Positions 17,786-24,339 of a stretch of DNA of 37,676 nt are shown here, piece after piece. The notes under the pieces are model-generated. The model did not search any database, was not told where the DNA came from, and saw nothing but the letters and a program-made list of their open reading frames with translations. The stretch is from an uncultured Ferrovum sp. (GTDB taxonomy: Bacteria > Pseudomonadota > Gammaproteobacteria > Burkholderiales > Ferrovaceae). Position numbers and translations under genes: made by a program. Location: contig CAIPBT010000056.1 of the NCBI GenBank assembly GCA_903863375.1, positions 1-37,676 of the forward strand, given 5' to 3'. Numbering within the stretch: the stretch's first letter is position 1; every line of letters begins with the position of its first letter.

Positions 17786-18681
17786 GTGCTTCCGGTCCGA
17801 ACTTTCGTTGCGGCACCATTGCCATTGTCGGTCGACCCAATGTGGGCAAGTCCACCCTGGTCAATCACCTGGTTGGGCAGAAACTCAGCATCACGTCGCG
17901 CAAGCCGCAGACCACGCGCCACCGTATCCGCGGCATCCTGACCCGCGACGATGCCCAGTACGTGTTCGTCGATACCCCCGGCGTGCAGGTCAAGCATGGC
18001 AATGCCCTGCACCGGGCCATGAACCGGTCGGTACTGAGCACGCTGGCCGAAACCGATGTGGTGGTGATGGTGATCGAAGCCCTCAAGTTCGGGCCTGACG
18101 ACCGTCTCGTGCTCGACCGCCTGCCGCCGAATGTGCGGCCAATCCTTGCCATCAACAAGGTCGATCGCGTGCATCCGCGCGAGCGGCTGCTGCCCTTCCT
18201 GGGGGAATTGGGCGCCCTCGACCGTTTCGCAGCCCTGGTGCCGATCAGCGCCCAGAAGGAAACCCAGCTGGAGGCGTTGCTGGGTGAAATCCGGCAGCGG
18301 CTGCCGGAAGGGGAACCGATCTATGCCGCAGATGACGTGACGGATGCCAACGAGCGGTTTTTTGCGGCGGAATTCATCCGTGAGCAGCTGTTTCGCCTGC
18401 TGGGCGACGAGTTGCCCTACGCCACCACGGTAGCCATCGAGCACTTCGCCCTGGAAGGCACCCTGCGTCACATCCAGGCCGTGATCCTTGTCGACCAGGA
18501 CAACCAGAAGGCGATCGTGATCGGCCATCAGGGCAGCAAGCTGAAGGAGATCGGTCAGCGCGCCAGGACCGATCTCGAGAAACTGTTCGATGGCAAGGTT
18601 TTCCTGGAGCTGTTCGTCAAGGTAAAGGGTGGCTGGGCGGATGACGAGCGCACCCTGAAGAGCCTGGGGCATGAGTTCTGA
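17782..18681 (+). CDS. era: GTPase Era
   Basis: A 299-residue ribosome-assembly GTPase that binds 16S rRNA near its 3' end. GTPase motifs: G1 GRPNVGKS (17-24), G2 TTRHRIRG, G3 VDTPG, G4 NKVD and G5 ISAQ. The C-terminal KH domain is clear (QKAIVIGHQGSKLKEIGQRA and FLELFVKVKGGWADD). Length is normal. The ATG at 17782 overlaps the rnc stop (ATGA) and has no good Shine-Dalgarno sequence, consistent with coupled translation. The recO gene begins 11 nt before the era stop. Confidence 0.97.
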   Translation: MSASGPNFRCGTIAIVGRPNVGKSTLVNHLVGQKLSITSRKPQTTRHRIRGILTRDDAQYVFVDTPGVQVKHGNALHRAMNRSVLSTLAETDVVVMVIEALKFGPDDRLVLDRLPPNVRPILAINKVDRVHPRERLLPFLGELGALDRFAALVPISAQKETQLEALLGEIRQRLPEGEPIYAADDVTDANERFFAAEFIREQLFRLLGDELPYATTVAIEHFALEGTLRHIQAVILVDQDNQKAIVIGHQGSKLKEIGQRARTDLEKLFDGKVFLELFVKVKGGWADDERTLKSLGHEF

Positions 18682-19393
18682 GCGAGGGGGAAAACTGCGC
18701 GGCGGCGCGTATGTTCTGCATACGCTGCCTTGGCGCGAGACTAGCCTGCTGGTCGAGGTACTGACCCGTGATCACGGCCGACTGGCGCTGATGGCACGTG
18801 GTGCGCGGCGCCCGCGGTCTCCAGTGCGGGGCTTGCTGCGCGCTTTCCAGCCCCTGCAGCTGGAGTGGTTTGGCAAGGGTGAGTTGCGCACCCTGTCGCA
18901 GGCCGATTGGGGCGCCTTCCAGCCGCTGCTCGCCGGGCAAGCCCTCTACTGTGGCCTGTATCTGAACGAATTGATGCTGCGCCTGCTGGCGCGCGATGAT
19001 CCCCATCCGCGACTGTACGATGCCTATGGCCAGACCCTGGCCACGCTTGCCGCGTTGGGCGGGGAAGGGGTGGTGTTGCGCCGGTTCGAACTCTGCCTGC
19101 TGCGGGAACTGGGCTATGCCCTGCCGCTCGATCACGACCCGGATTCGGGGGCTGCGCTGGACCCGGAGCGCTGGTATGCGTTTGACCCCGATCACGGGCC
19201 GCGCATCGCAGAGCGGCGGCCGAATGCAGTACAATTTTCGGGTCGTGCATTGCTGGCAATCGCCGCAGACGACTGGTCAGACCCCGCCACGGCGGTACAG
19301 GCAAAGTCGCTGATGCGTCAGGTGCTGGCCTTCCACCTGGGACACCAGGACCTTCACACCCGCAAGCTGTTCAAGGAGATCACGCTGCCGTGA
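18671..19393 (+). CDS. recO: DNA repair protein RecO
   Basis: A 240-residue recombination mediator of the RecFOR pathway, which helps load RecA on SSB-coated single-stranded DNA. The N-terminal OB fold shows [20 protein letters not shown] and [15 protein letters not shown]. The helical C-terminal region shows [31 protein letters not shown] and the end [20 protein letters not shown]. No four-cysteine zinc motif is present, as usual for proteobacterial RecO. The ATG at 18671 overlaps era by 11 nt; its stop overlaps the pdxJ GTG (GTGA). Gene order era-recO-pdxJ supports the call. Confidence 0.95.
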   Translation: MSSERGGKLRGGAYVLHTLPWRETSLLVEVLTRDHGRLALMARGARRPRSPVRGLLRAFQPLQLEWFGKGELRTLSQADWGAFQPLLAGQALYCGLYLNELMLRLLARDDPHPRLYDAYGQTLATLAALGGEGVVLRRFELCLLRELGYALPLDHDPDSGAALDPERWYAFDPDHGPRIAERRPNAVQFSGRALLAIAADDWSDPATAVQAKSLMRQVLAFHLGHQDLHTRKLFKEITLP

Positions 19394-20130
19394 TTCAATT
19401 TGGCGTCAACATCGATCACATTGCCACCTTGCGTCAGGCGCGCGGCACCCGCTATCCCAGTCCGGTGCAGGCAGCCCTGCTGGCCGAATATGCCGGCGCA
19501 GATGCCATCACGCTGCATTTGCGCGAAGACCGCCGGCATATCCAGGACCGCGACCTGGAAATCCTGCGCGAGGTGCTCACCACCCGCATGAACCTGGAAT
19601 GCGCGGTCACCGATGAGATGCTGGCGATCGCCGGGCGGATCAAGCCGCACGATGCGTGCCTGGTGCCGGAGCGGCGCGCCGAGATCACCACCGAGGGCGG
19701 CCTGGATGTGGTGGGACACTTCGACCGCGTGAAGGACGCCTGCCAGCGACTCGCCGGCGAAGGCATTCGCGTGTCACTGTTCATCAATGCCGACCGCCGC
19801 CAGATCGAGGCTGCCGTGGCGGCCGGCGCCCCGGTGATCGAGCTGCACACGGGGCGCTACGCCGAGCTGGAAAGCGAGGCTGCCCAGCAGGAAGAGCTGC
19901 GCCATCTCGCCGAGGCGGCGGCGTTTGGCGCCAGCCTGGGCCTGCGGGTGAATGCCGGGCACGGCCTCAATTATCACAACACGCGGCCGGTGGCAGCCCT
20001 GCGCGACATTCGGGAGCTGAACATCGGGCACGCGATTGTGGCGCACGCCCTGTTCGTCGGCTGGGAAAACGCGGTGCGAGAAATGAAGGCCCTGATCCTG
20101 TCGGCCGCAAGCACGGGCACCCCGGCGTGA
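19390..20130 (+). CDS. pdxJ: Pyridoxine 5'-phosphate synthase
   Basis: A 246-residue TIM-barrel enzyme that condenses 1-deoxy-D-xylulose 5-phosphate with 3-amino-2-oxopropyl phosphate to give pyridoxine 5'-phosphate, the last ring-forming step of DXP-dependent vitamin B6 synthesis. [17 protein letters not shown] is the N-terminal signature. Active-site residues are His43 (TLHLRED), Glu70 (MNLECAVT) and His191 ([11 protein letters not shown]). [16 protein letters not shown] is the phosphate-binding end. The start is GTG at 19390, overlapping the recO stop; the acpS GTG likewise overlaps its stop. Confidence 0.97.
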   Translation: MIQFGVNIDHIATLRQARGTRYPSPVQAALLAEYAGADAITLHLREDRRHIQDRDLEILREVLTTRMNLECAVTDEMLAIAGRIKPHDACLVPERRAEITTEGGLDVVGHFDRVKDACQRLAGEGIRVSLFINADRRQIEAAVAAGAPVIELHTGRYAELESEAAQQEELRHLAEAAAFGASLGLRVNAGHGLNYHNTRPVAALRDIRELNIGHAIVAHALFVGWENAVREMKALILSAASTGTPA

Positions 20131-20510
20131 TTGTCGGCATTGGCACCGATCTGGTCGCCATTCCACGCATGGCCGACATCTGGCAGCGCCACGGCGAGCG
20201 CCTGGCGCGGCGCATCCTGAGCGCCCAGGAATGGCCGGAGCTGGTCGCCAGCCGGCGGCCGGAGCGCCTGCTGGCAAAGCGCTTTGCGGCCAAGGAGGCG
20301 CTTGGCAAAGCCCTGGGAACCGGCATGCGGCATCCGGTGGTGTTCGAGGCGATCAGCGTGACGCATGATCTGCTCGGTGCCCCCGGACTTGCCTTGCACG
20401 CCGAGCTGCAGGCCTTCGTGCAGGCCCGTGGCATCACCCGGTTGCATCTGTCCCTGTCCGATGAACGGGAAGCGGCGCTGGCTTTCGTGGTGCTGGAGGC
20501 CGCCGGTTGA
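20127..20510 (+). CDS. acpS: Holo-[acyl-carrier-protein] synthase
   Basis: A 127-residue 4'-phosphopantetheinyl transferase that activates acyl carrier protein using CoA. The N-terminal motif [14 protein letters not shown] holds the metal-binding Asp8; the second motif [15 protein letters not shown] holds Glu57. The ending [19 protein letters not shown] is typical. The start is a GTG at 20127 overlapping the pdxJ stop; the frame stays open far upstream but the family begins at this point. Length matches the usual 126 or so. The pdxJ-acpS pairing is a classic proteobacterial arrangement. Confidence 0.95.
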   Translation: MIVGIGTDLVAIPRMADIWQRHGERLARRILSAQEWPELVASRRPERLLAKRFAAKEALGKALGTGMRHPVVFEAISVTHDLLGAPGLALHAELQAFVQARGITRLHLSLSDEREAALAFVVLEAAG

Positions 20511-20647
20511 TGGGCAGCCGGCTGATGGACAGCCGGTGGATGAACAATAGCGCCGCGCATCCGGACGCGATCGGCGGGATCGCGCATGGGCGTGGCAACG
20601 CAAACTGGACCAAGGGAGCAGTGGTCATGACGGGATACCGCGGATGA
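20510..20647 (+). CDS. Possible 45-codon small ORF bridging acpS and nagZ
   Basis: An open frame of 45 codons fills the whole acpS-nagZ spacer. Its ATG overlaps the acpS stop by one base (TGATG), and its TGA overlaps the nagZ ATG by four (ATGA), the same coupling used between the other genes here. The product would start [11 protein letters not shown] and end AVVMTGYRG, is polar, and belongs to no family I know. The first codons contain a near-duplicated segment (AGCCGGCTGATGGAC, then AGCCGGTGGATGAAC). No Shine-Dalgarno sequence of its own is needed if coupled. It may instead be a translated spacer or decayed gene. Confidence 0.3.
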   Translation: MGSRLMDSRWMNNSAAHPDAIGGIAHGRGNANWTKGAVVMTGYRG

Positions 20648-21675
20648 CGGAAATTGGCAGTGTGATGATCGACCTGGAAGGGACCACCCTGCAGGCCGCC
20701 GACCGGCGGCGGCTGGAAGATATCCGGGTTGGTGGGGTAATCCTGTTTTCCCGCAATTTCCAGGATCGCCGTCAGCTGCGCGCCCTGGTGGCCGAGGTTC
20801 GGGCAGTGCGGCCGGCGCCGTTGCTGATCGCGGTCGACCATGAAGGCGGACGGGTGCAGCGGTTTCGCGATGGGTTCTCGAAGTTGCCGGCCATGGCAAC
20901 GCTGGGGGCACTGCATGCCAGTCAGCCGAGTCTGGCGCGGCAGGCCGCCGAGGACCTCGGCTTTGTGTTGGCGTGGGAACTGCGTACCTGTGGCATTGAC
21001 TTCAGTTTCACCCCCGTCCTCGACCTTGATTTTGGCCAGAGCAGCGTGATCGGTGATCGTGCCTTTACCCGTGACCCCGAAAGCGCCGCCGAGCTCGCGG
21101 CTGCGCTGGTGCGTGGCCTGGAGGCGGCTGGCAGCAGTGGCATCGGCAAACATTTTCCTGGCCATGGCTATCCGCAGGCGGATTCCCATCTCGATCTGCC
21201 GGTCGATCCCCGCCCGCTGGCCGCGCTTGCGGCTGACGACCTGGTCCCGTTCCGGCAACTGGCGGCCAGTTTGCGCGGCATCATGCCTGCACACGTGCTG
21301 TATCCCGCCTGCGCGCCCGAGCCCGCCGGGTATTCGCCGTTCTGGCTGCAACAGGTGCTGCGCGGCAAGCTAGGGTTTGCCGGTGCCGTGTTCAGTGATG
21401 ATCTTGCAATGGTGGGTGCCTTGGGGGCCGGTACACCGGTAGCGCGTGCGCAGGCGGCTTTTGCGGCCGGATGCGACATGGTGTTGTTGTGCAACGATGC
21501 CCCGGCGGTGGATACCCTGCTGGCCGAGTTGGGTGACGTTCAGCGCGCCGATGGCGCTGGAAAACGGTTGGCCGCCCTGCAGGGGCGCATCCTGCCGGAG
21601 CGCGGGGCCATGCAGCATCTGGCTGCCGTGCTGCGGCTCGACCAGGTGGCCTTGCCCGGCTGGGAGAGCGCATGA
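20644..21675 (+). CDS. nagZ: Beta-N-acetylhexosaminidase NagZ
   Basis: A 343-residue cytoplasmic glycoside hydrolase family 3 enzyme that removes GlcNAc from anhydro-muropeptides during peptidoglycan recycling. Family marks: GSVMIDLEGT, LLIAVDHEGGRVQRF, FTPVLDLDFG, GIGKHFPGHG, then the acid/base-type Asp180-x-His182 in ADSHLDLPV, and FSDDLAMVGAL with the likely nucleophile Asp252. Length is normal. The ATG at 20644 fits the family start (short leader before VMIDLEG). Its stop overlaps the CDF transporter ATG (ATGA). In many Gammaproteobacteria NagZ products feed AmpR-type beta-lactamase control; no ampR is present here. Confidence 0.95.
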   Translation: MTEIGSVMIDLEGTTLQAADRRRLEDIRVGGVILFSRNFQDRRQLRALVAEVRAVRPAPLLIAVDHEGGRVQRFRDGFSKLPAMATLGALHASQPSLARQAAEDLGFVLAWELRTCGIDFSFTPVLDLDFGQSSVIGDRAFTRDPESAAELAAALVRGLEAAGSSGIGKHFPGHGYPQADSHLDLPVDPRPLAALAADDLVPFRQLAASLRGIMPAHVLYPACAPEPAGYSPFWLQQVLRGKLGFAGAVFSDDLAMVGALGAGTPVARAQAAFAAGCDMVLLCNDAPAVDTLLAELGDVQRADGAGKRLAALQGRILPERGAMQHLAAVLRLDQVALPGWESA

Positions 21676-22760
21676 GTGGACACGCCCACGGGCGTACCGA
21701 TCACGAGCGCCACGACCATGCGGACCCTGAGCATTGCCCTGCGGACCACGACCACGGCAACGCGGATCACGACCATGCAGACCACGACCATGCAGACCAC
21801 GGTCATGCCCATGGCAGCAGTGGCAGCCATGGCGGACACGATCATCACGGCCACGCGCATGCGTTTCGTCCCACCAACCGGCGACAGCAGCAGGCCCTGA
21901 CGATCGCCCTGCTGCTCACCGCCGGTTTCTCCCTGGTGGAGGCTCTTGGCGGATGGTGGTCGGGTTCGCTGGCCCTGCTGTCGGATGCTGGTCACATGCT
22001 GTCGGATGCCCTTGCGCTGGGGATGGCCGCCCTGGCAGCGCATCTGGCGCAGCGCCCGCCCAGTGCTCGTCATTCCTACGGACTGGTCCGTGCCGAAGTG
22101 CTTGCCGCAGCGTTCAACGGCCTGCTGATGCTGGCCGTGATCATCGCCATCGCGGTCGAATCCGTGCAGCGCCTGCTCAAACCGGAACCCGTGGCGGGCG
22201 AGGCCGTCATGCTGATCGCCTTCATTGGCCTGATCGTGAATGTGATTGCCGCGGTGGTGCTGGCGCGCGCTGGGGAAGGTCTGAATGTGAAGGCGGCCCT
22301 GATCCATGTCCTCGGTGATCTGCTCGGTTCCGTCGCAGCCATCACGGCTGGCGCCATCATCTGGTTCACGGGTTGGCTGCCTGCGGATGCCCTGTTGTCC
22401 CTGCTGGTTGCCCTGGCGATCCTGCTGTCCACGGTGCGACTGCTGGCCGAGGCGGTCCATGTGCTGATGGAAGGTGTGCCATCCAGTCTCAACCTGCAGG
22501 ATGTGGGTCTGGACATGGCCAGACTGCCGGGGGTGCTTGCCATCCATGATCTGCATATCTGGACCTTGGCTTCCGGTCAGGCCGCGCTTTCTGCTCATGT
22601 CGAAATCGAGCAGCTGGCCCTGTGGCCCCGGGTGCTGCAGCGCCTGAGGCTGCACCTCAAGGCGCGCTTTGACATCGAGCATGTCACGCTGCAACCGGAG
22701 GCTCGCCTGCCAGGGCCCCGGCCAGACCAGTTGCATATTCCGATTCACGCCAGACATTGA
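21672..22760 (+). CDS. Cation diffusion facilitator, ZitB/CzcD-type, His-rich N-terminus
   Basis: A 362-residue metal/proton antiporter, probably zinc-exporting, in the inner membrane. Six helices begin near residue 74. Site-A residues are His108/Asp112 (SDAGHMLSD) and His212/Asp216 (HVLGD), the HxxxD pairing linked to Zn preference. A cytoplasmic metallochaperone-like domain ends the protein (LAIHDLHIWTLASGQAALSAH, then FDIEHVTLQ). The first 64 residues are unusual: 21 His and 11 Asp, partly encoded by a perfect tandem 15-bp repeat (GACCATGCAGACCAC, twice, near 21769-21798). The ATG overlaps the nagZ stop. The tail is presumably a metal-buffering or sensing extension. Confidence 0.92.
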   Translation: MSGHAHGRTDHERHDHADPEHCPADHDHGNADHDHADHDHADHGHAHGSSGSHGGHDHHGHAHAFRPTNRRQQQALTIALLLTAGFSLVEALGGWWSGSLALLSDAGHMLSDALALGMAALAAHLAQRPPSARHSYGLVRAEVLAAAFNGLLMLAVIIAIAVESVQRLLKPEPVAGEAVMLIAFIGLIVNVIAAVVLARAGEGLNVKAALIHVLGDLLGSVAAITAGAIIWFTGWLPADALLSLLVALAILLSTVRLLAEAVHVLMEGVPSSLNLQDVGLDMARLPGVLAIHDLHIWTLASGQAALSAHVEIEQLALWPRVLQRLRLHLKARFDIEHVTLQPEARLPGPRPDQLHIPIHARH

Positions 22761-22790
22761 TTTGCAGGCGCTGTCGCTGAGGATGACCGC

Positions 22791-23771
22791 ATGATCTGGA
22801 AAACCTTGGTCCTCGCGCCACTGCTGACGGTGCTGGTGCTGATGCTGGCGTTGGTCTTCGGGGGGCCCGGTGCGCCCCCTCCGCCCGAACCCGGCAAGGG
22901 ACCGATGGATGCGGTGGATTTCCGCGACCTGCCTGCGCTACTGCATTATCCGGCCGATGACGGTTCAGCACTGGCGTATCGCCATTATCCGCCGGCCAAT
23001 GCAGCGGCCAAGGGCAGTGTGGTGGTCCTGCATGGATCGACGTCGCACGGCAAGACCATGCATGTGCTGTGCAAGGCGCTCGCGGCCGCCGCCTATCATT
23101 GTTATGCGCTGGATATCCGCGGCCATGGCAGTTCCGGCCCGCTCGGCACCGTCGCTTATGTCGGTCAACTCGAAGACGACCTGGCCGCGTTCGTCAAAAC
23201 GGTCCCGTTGCTTCGGCCGCTGACCCTGGCCGGGTTTTCCTTAGGCGGCGGGCTGGCGTTGCGCTTTGCCGGAAGCCAGCGTCAGGACCTGTTCCAACAA
23301 TATCTGCTGCTCTCGCCGTTTTTCAGCCGCACTGCGCCGAACTACCGCAAGGCGCTGAATGGGTGGGCGCCATTCGGCTACGCGCGCAATCATGTGCTCA
23401 GGCTGTTGAACTGGGTTGGGGTGACGCGCTTCAATGATCTGCCCGTCGTGCGCTTCGGGATCAGTCCGCAGCCAGGGGAAGTGGTCACGGCGTCGTACTC
23501 CTACGCGCTGGCGGCCAACTTTCGGCCATGGGAGGATTACCAGACCAATATCCGGGCAGTGCATCAGCCGGTGGCGGTGGTGGTGGGGACAGCCGACGAG
23601 GCTTTTTATGCCGATCAGGTCGAGCCGGTGTTGCGGCAACAGGGAAAATCCTGGCCCGTGACGCTGCTGCCGGGCATCGGTCATCTCGGTCTTACCCTCG
23701 ACCCACGCGCCACCGGGGCTGTCGTGTCGGTGTTGGACCAGCTGTCCACCCTTGGCCGGCCTGCGCCCTGA
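22791..23771 (+). CDS. Membrane-anchored alpha/beta hydrolase
   Basis: A 326-residue serine hydrolase of the alpha/beta fold, lysophospholipase-like. An N-terminal hydrophobic segment (LVLAPLLTVLVLMLALVFG) is a signal anchor or uncleaved signal. The oxyanion text VVVLHGSTSHG comes next, then CYALDIRGHGSSG, the nucleophile elbow AGFSLGGG (Ser150), an acid candidate in VVVGTADEAFYADQ and His in LLPGIGHLGLT. A cap region lies between. The substrate is unknown; lysophospholipids or esters are reasonable by family. The ATG at 22791 has GAGGA about 8 nt upstream; it lies 30 nt after the CDF gene. A strong terminator follows its stop by 34 nt, closing the long plus-strand block. Confidence 0.85.
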   Translation: MIWKTLVLAPLLTVLVLMLALVFGGPGAPPPPEPGKGPMDAVDFRDLPALLHYPADDGSALAYRHYPPANAAAKGSVVVLHGSTSHGKTMHVLCKALAAAAYHCYALDIRGHGSSGPLGTVAYVGQLEDDLAAFVKTVPLLRPLTLAGFSLGGGLALRFAGSQRQDLFQQYLLLSPFFSRTAPNYRKALNGWAPFGYARNHVLRLLNWVGVTRFNDLPVVRFGISPQPGEVVTASYSYALAANFRPWEDYQTNIRAVHQPVAVVVGTADEAFYADQVEPVLRQQGKSWPVTLLPGIGHLGLTLDPRATGAVVSVLDQLSTLGRPAP

Positions 23772-23805
23772 TCGACACGAATCTGCGATGTGCCGGGCAC
23801 CAAGC

Positions 23806-23833
23806 AAACTGCCCCGCAGAGCGGGGCAGTTTT
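23806..23833 (+). terminator. Strong, probably bidirectional, intrinsic terminator
   Basis: A perfect 12-bp stem (AAACTGCCCCGC, loop AGA, GCGGGGCAGTTT) followed by T, giving a TTTT run at 23830-23833. It ends the plus-strand operon after the alpha/beta hydrolase. Read from the minus strand the same hairpin ends in TTT and then GCTT, so it could also stop the opposing short transcript. Confidence 0.88.
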
Positions 23834-23892
23834 CGGAAAGGGTGTGGCTCCGACCCAGTCAGCAGGCCGGAACCACGGGGGGGACGGTTGCC

Positions 23893-23964
23893 TTACAGGG
23901 CGGCACCAGTGCCGCCGAAGCCGCCAGCGAAGGAAACGGCACGATGGGTCAGGGTGGTCAGCAT
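23893..23964 (-). CDS. Possible 23-residue small protein in the sigma-54 transcript
   Basis: A 23-codon ORF with an ATG at 23964 and GGAGAG 8 nt upstream. The product begins MLTTLTHRAVSF and continues AGGFGGTGAAL, so it is glycine/alanine-rich, mildly hydrophobic, with one His and one Arg. It lies inside the predicted GlrR/sigma-54-dependent transcript. I recognise no family. The good ribosome binding site and the dedicated promoter make it more credible than a random ORF of this size, but it could equally be chance coding within a regulatory RNA. Its stop is followed by TAAGGCAAC and a C-rich hairpin also seen in similar form at 34101-34130. Confidence 0.4.
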   Translation of the reverse strand: MLTTLTHRAVSFAGGFGGTGAAL

Positions 23965-24026
23965 GGTGTTGGCTCTCCAGGACTTACTGCAGGGTAAATG
24001 TGGTGATTGAACGGTTTGACAGGGGG

Positions 24027-24067
24027 ACCGGATGGACGTCGGGGGGGGGGGATAACGCCCATCCGGT
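24027..24067 (-). repeat. Inverted repeat with a homopolymeric G11/C11 loop
   Basis: ACCGGATGG at 24027-24035 and CCATCCGGT at 24059-24067 are perfect inverted arms, with CGT/ACG pairing further inside. The loop holds 11 G on the plus strand (24041-24051), so 11 C in the predicted minus-strand RNA. It lies just downstream of the sigma-54 start site, in the 5' leader of the small transcript. An 11-base homopolymer could vary in length by slippage. Confidence 0.75.
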
Positions 24068-24092
24068 TGTGCTGCTCTCGAGCTAACTGGTT

Positions 24093-24109
24093 AGCAAGCC
24101 GTGTGCCAA
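24093..24109 (-). promoter_or_regulatory. Sigma-54 (-24/-12) promoter
   Basis: Minus-strand sequence TTGGCACACGGCTTGCT matches the YTGGCACGRNNNTTGCW consensus at all fixed positions except G (A here) and R (C here). GG and GC have the invariant spacing. The predicted start is near 24082. It reads away from glrR toward the short transcript. Confidence 0.75.
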
Positions 24110-24114
24110 CTATT

Positions 24115-24127
24115 TAAATATTTGATT
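24115..24127 (-). promoter_or_regulatory. IHF-binding consensus match
   Basis: The minus strand reads AATCAAATATTTA, an exact match to WATCAANNNNTTR, inside an AT-rich island (24111-24145) that stands out from the GC-rich surroundings. It sits between the sigma-54 promoter and the two GlrR-type dyads, where IHF bending is needed to bring an enhancer-bound activator to the polymerase. Confidence 0.6.
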
Positions 24128-24192
24128 TATATGATTTAATTTTGGCGTAACGGCGTCGGTGTGACGGTGGTGGTCGCATTTCACAGCCGACT

Positions 24193-24210
24193 TGTCGTCA
24201 AATCCCGACA
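24193..24210. promoter_or_regulatory. GlrR-type enhancer dyad 1 (TGTC-N10-GACA)
   Basis: TGTCGTCAAATCCCGACA: five-base arms TGTCG/CGACA around 8 bases, which is TGTC-N10-GACA. This is the site known for E. coli GlrR upstream of glmY. Its centre is about 120 bp upstream of the predicted sigma-54 start. Confidence 0.65.
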
Positions 24211-24258
24211 GCTATCCGTTGGAATGGCTCAAGAGTCTGATTTATATAGGGAAATGTC

Positions 24259-24276
24259 TGTCGGCGATTGGCGACA
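24259..24276. promoter_or_regulatory. GlrR-type enhancer dyad 2 (TGTC-N10-GACA)
   Basis: TGTCGGCGATTGGCGACA, with flanking C and G extending the arms to six bases. It has the same arms and spacing as dyad 1; the centres are 66 bp apart, and this one is about 185 bp upstream of the predicted start. It lies 63 bp beyond the glrR stop, so the enhancer sits next to the gene for its presumed activator. Confidence 0.65.
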
Positions 24277-24339
24277 GTCGGGGCGGGGCAGGGACACCCC
24301 GGCGCGGTGCGGGGCCGCGCGGTGTTGGCGTGGTCCGGC

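Larger units (their letters stand above)
23803..24082 (-). ncRNA. Putative sigma-54/GlrR-controlled small RNA or small mRNA
   Basis: A predicted minus-strand transcript of about 280 nt. The 5' end is inferred from the sigma-54 promoter at 24093-24109 and the 3' end from the hairpin at 23806-23832. Near the 5' end a stem (24059-24067 with 24027-24035, nine perfect pairs, CGT/ACG pairs inside) presents 11 C residues in its loop. A run of five C follows. A second hairpin (23886-23892 with 23869-23874) presents seven C in its loop. A 23-codon ORF lies between the two hairpins. No conventional gene lies downstream in this orientation, because the alpha/beta hydrolase converges from the other side. 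It has the regulatory plan of enterobacterial GlmY but no obvious sequence likeness. Transcription is inferred, not shown. Confidence 0.5.

Noticed and set aside
17617-18672. 351-codon minus-strand open frame across era
   Set aside because: Antisense shadow; era has all GTPase and KH motifs on the plus strand.
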